Positions 60,060-64,000 of a stretch of DNA of 64,000 bases are shown here, piece by piece. The stretch lies in assembly GCF_000006445.2 (NCBI RefSeq), contig NC_006047.2, positions 682,001 through 746,000 of the forward strand, read 5' to 3'. How positions within the stretch are numbered: the stretch's first letter is position 1; each line of letters starts with the position of its first letter. Below the pieces are notes generated by a model, which was given only the letters and a program-made list of their open reading frames with translations, made no database searches and was not told where the DNA came from. A program made the translations under genes and the position numbers. Origin of the DNA: Debaryomyces hansenii CBS767. Taxonomy: Eukaryota; Ascomycota; Pichiomycetes; Serinales; Debaryomycetaceae.

Positions 60060-61874
60060 CTAATTCTTAATAGTCAATTTATTAACAGATTCTAAGTCTT
60101 TCTCTAAGACATCGTTTAAATGATTTAAACCAACTTGTTGTTTCAAAAGCAATTTGGATAACTTATTAATAACTTCATCATTGTTCTTTCCATCATCGAT
60201 AATATCCTTCTCGTTGTTAGGTTCTATATTATTTCCATGAACATTATTCATCGAATTTAATGACGAGTCAAATTGATAGGATAAATCTTCTGAACGTTCT
60301 TTTAAAATCGCTAATCTTGCGAACACGTCGTTTAATTTACCCAAAGATCCATTTGGATCGTTTAACTTTTGGTTTAATAAATCAAATTGTTTAGAGAGTT
60401 CCTCCTCTTCTGGTAACAATGGATAACCCTTCAATTTTAAAATTGCTAGAACAGTAGCCAATCTTAAAAGCCTCCTCAGTAACTTAACATGCCTTGCTTT
60501 GGCTTTAAGTATTCTTGTCGTATTATCTAAATCGTGTTTTGATGATAGAGAAGATTGTTTCTCGTTAATTCCGTTCAAAAGAATTCTTGATTTTGCTACA
60601 TGATCCAATTGAGTTTCAATCCTTTGAGCTACATCTGTAAAAGAAGTAACCTTAATAGGGTAATGATGGGGACTGGGTCTCTTTGACATTGCATTATCCC
60701 AATCTTCGGGAGATTCGTTAGACGGTCTTTGTTGGCTTAAGAGAACATTGATTTCTTGGTCATTCAATTTATTGTAAAGATGAGTTTTCAAAGCACATTT
60801 TGCAGAATTAGGGTCCCATTGTTCTTTTATTTTTATTAACTGATCATTTATAGCGGGTGTATAATTGTTATAATTTGATGCTGCATTAGTATTTGAATTC
60901 AAATTCGCATTAGGGTTGTTAAGGCTTGGATTGTTAAGCTTGTTGGTTGTATCAAATAACGGTTGCGAAGTTTGATTGGAGGCTTGGTTTTGATTACTCC
61001 AGCCGAAAGATGGTTGTTGATTATTCGTTGTATTTTGTCCAAATAATCCTCCTGATTGTTGAGAATTTGGGGCTTGTTGTTGTTGTTGTTGTTGTTGAGT
61101 GTTACCAGAGCTGGAACCGAATAGACCACCACTTCCTGTATTCATATTCGCCGTGGCATTATTACTCGATCCAAATAATCCACCCCCTGTCGAGCCACTA
61201 GTATTATTGGAACCAAAGAGACCACCTCCAGTGTTGGACGTATTATTGGAGGACCCAAATAATCCACCACCTGATGCTGGTTTATTTCCAAACAAACCAC
61301 CAGTAGCACCTGTGTTACCAGAAGTAGTAGTATTATTAGCATTATTAGAGCCAAAAAGGCCCCCTCCAGTATTCGAAGTATTTCCTGAGGATCCAAATAA
61401 CCCTCCACTTGTATTTGTTGATGCATTATTAGTGTTATTGTTAGCATTAGCATTAGAATTTCCAAATAATCCTCCACTGGCATTAGATGCCGCACTATTT
61501 GCATTATTCCCAAACAATCCTCCACTAGGCGCCAGCTGATTAGCGTTATTTTGTGAACCAAATAAACCACCGCTAGCTGGTTGACCTGTGTTGCTACCAC
61601 CAACAGGGTTGTTATTTGATGCTCCAAAGAGTCCACCACTGGCTGCGTTTGTCGAAGAACCCGGGGCATTGGTGTTATTATTCGACCCAAAGAGCCCACC
61701 ACCGCCAGTATTGGCATTTGTCGAAGTATTACTACCAAAACCAGTATTCGTTCCTCCTGGCGTTGAACCGAATCCTGTCGAAGCAGGTTTTGCTCCACCA
61801 AACAACCCACCTCCAGTATTGTTATTTGAACCAAAGAGCCCACTACCTGAGCTATTAGAAGTCGATCCAAACAT
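60060..61874 (-). CDS. NUP57: GLFG nucleoporin Nup57 (Nup54 family)
   Basis: A 604-residue protein. Residues 1-310 are a GLFG-repeat domain with more than a dozen GGLFG units in Asn/Ser/Thr-rich spacers and a poly-Gln run. From about 345 the folded Nup54/Nup57 domain follows: IKEQWDPNSAKCALKTHLYN, NEQEINVL-type text continued as QQRPSNESPEDWDNAM, then coiled coil (LRRLLRLATVLAILKLKGYPL). Nup57 with Nup49 and Nsp1 forms the central channel of the nuclear pore; the FG part makes the permeability barrier and binds karyopherins. Length is near the yeast protein (541). The GLFG DNA is repetitive and yields spurious frames on the other strand. Confidence 0.95.
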   Translation of the reverse strand: MFGSTSNSSGSGLFGSNNNTGGGLFGGAKPASTGFGSTPGGTNTGFGSNTSTNANTGGGGLFGSNNNTNAPGSSTNAASGGLFGASNNNPVGGSNTGQPASGGLFGSQNNANQLAPSGGLFGNNANSAASNASGGLFGNSNANANNNTNNASTNTSGGLFGSSGNTSNTGGGLFGSNNANNTTTSGNTGATGGLFGNKPASGGGLFGSSNNTSNTGGGLFGSNNTSGSTGGGLFGSSNNATANMNTGSGGLFGSSSGNTQQQQQQQQAPNSQQSGGLFGQNTTNNQQPSFGWSNQNQASNQTSQPLFDTTNKLNNPSLNNPNANLNSNTNAASNYNNYTPAINDQLIKIKEQWDPNSAKCALKTHLYNKLNDQEINVLLSQQRPSNESPEDWDNAMSKRPSPHHYPIKVTSFTDVAQRIETQLDHVAKSRILLNGINEKQSSLSSKHDLDNTTRILKAKARHVKLLRRLLRLATVLAILKLKGYPLLPEEEELSKQFDLLNQKLNDPNGSLGKLNDVFARLAILKERSEDLSYQFDSSLNSMNNVHGNNIEPNNEKDIIDDGKNNDEVINKLSKLLLKQQVGLNHLNDVLEKDLESVNKLTIKN

Positions 61875-62380
61875 GTCTTATTATCAATTGATCAATTTAT
61901 TACCGTGTTCTAGTTAGAGATGTAGTTTATTTTATTTGAGGTGAATTTTTTCAGTGAGATCAATTCTACGATTGCTTATATAAGCCCGACCCAGATATAA
62001 CTTAGACCATGTTTCTTAACATGAATATAGTAATGTTTATTAGTTGATACGTAAATATGTAATAATAAGAGATGGGTTGGATTTCTAAACAGTTGAACAA
62101 TGTGAATAAAAAGATTTTACTAATAGTAATAATAAGAAATACTCGAAGAACAAAAAAGATATCTAGCCATCAAAAAATGAGGTTTAGAAATTACTTGATC
62201 GACAGCAGGGATTCTTAATATGATAAATGCATGATAGTTTATGACTCTTTCTAATAAGATAAGACATGAATAAGAAGGTTCAACATTTCTTCCTTATGGA
62301 AATTGAATAAAAAATTTTTATCATCCTTTTTCAAAGTGTAGAAAAACTTCTAGAAATAATATAGTTCATTAAATAGTGTT
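61875..62380. other. Spacer between NUP57 and the NDUFA8-type gene
   Basis: A 506-base AT-rich region with the NUP57 promoter and the 3' end of the next minus-strand gene. No ORF, RNA gene or repeat supported. Confidence 0.4.
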
Positions 62381-62893
62381 CTAATTATTAGCTTCCTTTG
62401 CTTTCAAAAACTCGGCGGTCTTGGCCTTATCTTTGGAGGTACCTTGGTAGATTGGATTTTTGTTTAAGTGGATTTGGTTTTCAACGTCAGGAATCTTCTT
62501 TTCTAACTTCATGTTTTGGAAAATACATTTGTTTAAAACTGATTCGGAGTTTCTACAGTGGCCCAGTCTATGGTTTTCTTGTTCCAAACATTCGTAATGT
62601 AACTTGAACTCGTCAAAACAGTATTTATTTATGTCGGATAACACTGAAATGGCACATCTGGTGACTCTTCTTCCTTCTTTTAAACATTCTAAAGTACCTC
62701 CATTGTTTTCGTCTTTACACAACATGAAATCATCATTATAAGGTTTACATTTACTACCAATGAAATAAGAAGCTGATAATAATGGTGCAGAAGTGGCTCC
62801 AACTTCGTCAACCTCTGGGATATCGCTTGGTAAAGTGTTCTTATCAACGTTTTCCCAATTATGTCTTCCAATGAAGTAATCTCCCAATACCAT
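62381..62893 (-). CDS. Complex I accessory subunit, NDUFA8 type (four CX9C motifs)
   Basis: A 170-residue protein with C49-x9-C59, C70-x9-C80, C92-x9-C102 and C113-x9-C123, the quadruple CX9C array of the NDUFA8 (PGIV, 19-kDa) subunit. SKCKPYNDDFMLCKDE and LECLKEGRRVTRCA match the family best. Such proteins are imported into the intermembrane space by the Mia40/Erv1 relay and carry disulphides. NDUFA8 is an accessory subunit on the outer face of NADH:ubiquinone oxidoreductase. Its presence implies a proton-pumping complex I, absent in Saccharomyces but present in CTG-clade yeasts. No N-terminal presequence is needed. Confidence 0.92.
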   Translation of the reverse strand: MVLGDYFIGRHNWENVDKNTLPSDIPEVDEVGATSAPLLSASYFIGSKCKPYNDDFMLCKDENNGGTLECLKEGRRVTRCAISVLSDINKYCFDEFKLHYECLEQENHRLGHCRNSESVLNKCIFQNMKLEKKIPDVENQIHLNKNPIYQGTSKDKAKTAEFLKAKEANN

Positions 62894-63074
62894 TTTAAAT
62901 TTAGATTGATAATCCTCTAATACTAAAGATAACTGAGCTGAATATATATTTTCATATTACGTTATAGTCAACTTAATTCGTCGTCTCGTGGTTGGTGCTG
63001 GAATTTACGAAGTAAAATTTCGCATAGTGTGATGTTGCGCGTAAATTATGGTACATATATCTATAGATCTACAG

Positions 63075-63872
63075 CTATATACTAGACAGTTTTGCATTCA
63101 TAATGGCTATGAAATCCCGTTCATGTCCCGTTATCTTGTAAATATTCAACAACTCAAGTATTACATTCTGGTTGGATATTCTTTTTGATTTAAAGCTGGT
63201 TAGCATTTCATCTAAGTAGCCTTTAAATTCGAACTTTAATGACATGATCTTAACCTTTAAATTCTTATTGACGAAGGCAACTGAATTGTCACGCTCGTTT
63301 GACGTTATTAATGCAAAAAGTTTACTTAAAGATAAGTATAGGGCAGTTAAAGTTTTCAATTTTGTTACCAACTTGACATTTTCAGTATTTAAGTCATCAA
63401 GATTTAGTATATTTTCAAAATTATTCACATGATCATTCAATAGAAGACAAAGCTTTATCTTCGTTTTCAATTCAATTAATTCCTGTTTCTTCTCTAGTGA
63501 GTTCACCACTAAATCGTTGGAAGTTTGAAAATGTTTTCTAACCAGCGATAAATTAGAATTGAAATTCTGTAAATCAATCTGGATATTGTGCATCAATTGT
63601 AACCCCCCATTAATAGACTTTCCTAGTTTTATGAAATCCGTGTAGTCGTTGTTAACTAAATCCAATAATTCGTTGTTGAGGTTGTCTAGCAAATGGGTTA
63701 AATCCTTGATCAATGAATCTATGGAAGTAAACCTGTGATTTTGATACAAAAATTCATCTACTTGAAAATTATCACAATTCAATTCTTGTTGGAAGTCTTC
63801 CCTGTTTATGGTCACAGGATACGGGAATTCTTCGCCGTTGATATAGTTTAGCTGATAATCGGGTCCACTCAT
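63075..63872 (-). CDS. COG2: Conserved oligomeric Golgi complex subunit 2
   Basis: A 265-residue protein, the size of yeast Cog2 (262). FQVDEFLYQNHRFTSIDSLI, then NELLDLVNNDYTDFIKLGKS, is the conserved N-terminal coiled-coil block of the family; the rest is helical (QIDLQNFNSNLSLVRKHF, ELIELKTKIKLCLLLNDHV). COG tethers vesicles recycling within the Golgi, and Cog2 lies in lobe A. The upstream 128 bases to the window end are non-coding as far as seen. Confidence 0.9.
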   Translation of the reverse strand: MSGPDYQLNYINGEEFPYPVTINREDFQQELNCDNFQVDEFLYQNHRFTSIDSLIKDLTHLLDNLNNELLDLVNNDYTDFIKLGKSINGGLQLMHNIQIDLQNFNSNLSLVRKHFQTSNDLVVNSLEKKQELIELKTKIKLCLLLNDHVNNFENILNLDDLNTENVKLVTKLKTLTALYLSLSKLFALITSNERDNSVAFVNKNLKVKIMSLKFEFKGYLDEMLTSFKSKRISNQNVILELLNIYKITGHERDFIAIMNAKLSSI

Positions 63873-64000
63873 TCAATGCTTGCCAAGATGTATTAAAAAT
63901 CTGAATGTTGGTATAATAGGAATGTTTGCTTTTGAGGTTATAAACCACCTGAGATTAATGATATCCTGTGTTTTATGAACTTGTACTTATTCTTAGGAAT

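Noticed and set aside
60899..61870. Pro-rich and Leu/Val-rich ORFs overlapping NUP57
   Set aside because: By-products of the GLFG repeat DNA read in other frames.

Overview
This window is a piece of a yeast nuclear chromosome. The genes are eukaryotic, mostly intronless and closely packed on both strands, and the DNA is AT-rich. The two spliced protein genes have short 5' introns with the yeast signals GTATGT and TACTAAC. The gene set points to a CTG-clade (Candida/Debaryomyces-type) budding yeast: there is a nuclear complex I subunit of the NDUFA8 type, which Saccharomyces lacks, two sorbose-reductase (SOU-type) genes, and a NECAP-like protein. Debaryomyces hansenii or a close relative is my best guess, but this is inference. 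If it is a CTG-clade species, CTG codons should be read as serine.

Layout. 1-12 kb: a partial gene with SUMO-interaction-like motifs, NOP1 (rRNA 2'-O-methylation), an SLC35F6-like membrane transporter, UMP1 (proteasome assembly, intron), a SMY2-like GYF protein (intron), two doubtful small ORFs, a CASTOR-like ACT-domain protein and VPS5 (retromer). 12-19 kb: an intron-containing tRNA-Pro(UGG), two short-chain dehydrogenase/reductase paralogues flanking SDH1, and a decayed-looking ORF pair between the first reductase and SDH1. 19-38 kb: VMA8 (V-ATPase), SYF1 (spliceosome), an SBE2-like protein, AFG1 (mitochondrial AAA-type ATPase), ATG13 (autophagy), SKI3 (RNA decay) and RPC82 (RNA polymerase III). 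38-46 kb: a 1952-residue acidic protein of unknown family carrying an in-frame 93-bp minisatellite, a mitochondrial carrier and MRP21 (mitoribosome). 46-64 kb: NECAP-like, SSL2 (TFIIH), SRP40, two tandem LPX1-like alpha/beta hydrolases, PAN6 (pantothenate synthesis), PRP16 (spliceosome), an unrecognised protein, NUP57 (nuclear pore), the complex I NDUFA8-type subunit and COG2 (Golgi tethering).

The genes are mainly housekeeping and do not form one pathway or operon. I saw no transposon, LTR, CRISPR or viral insertion. I did not find a convincing previously undescribed system. The most interesting items are the homogenised 93-bp repeat array, the single-codon first exon of UMP1, the divergence of the reductase pair and the hydrolase pair, a Zn-cluster-type site before the second reductase, and a repeat in the NOP1 promoter.
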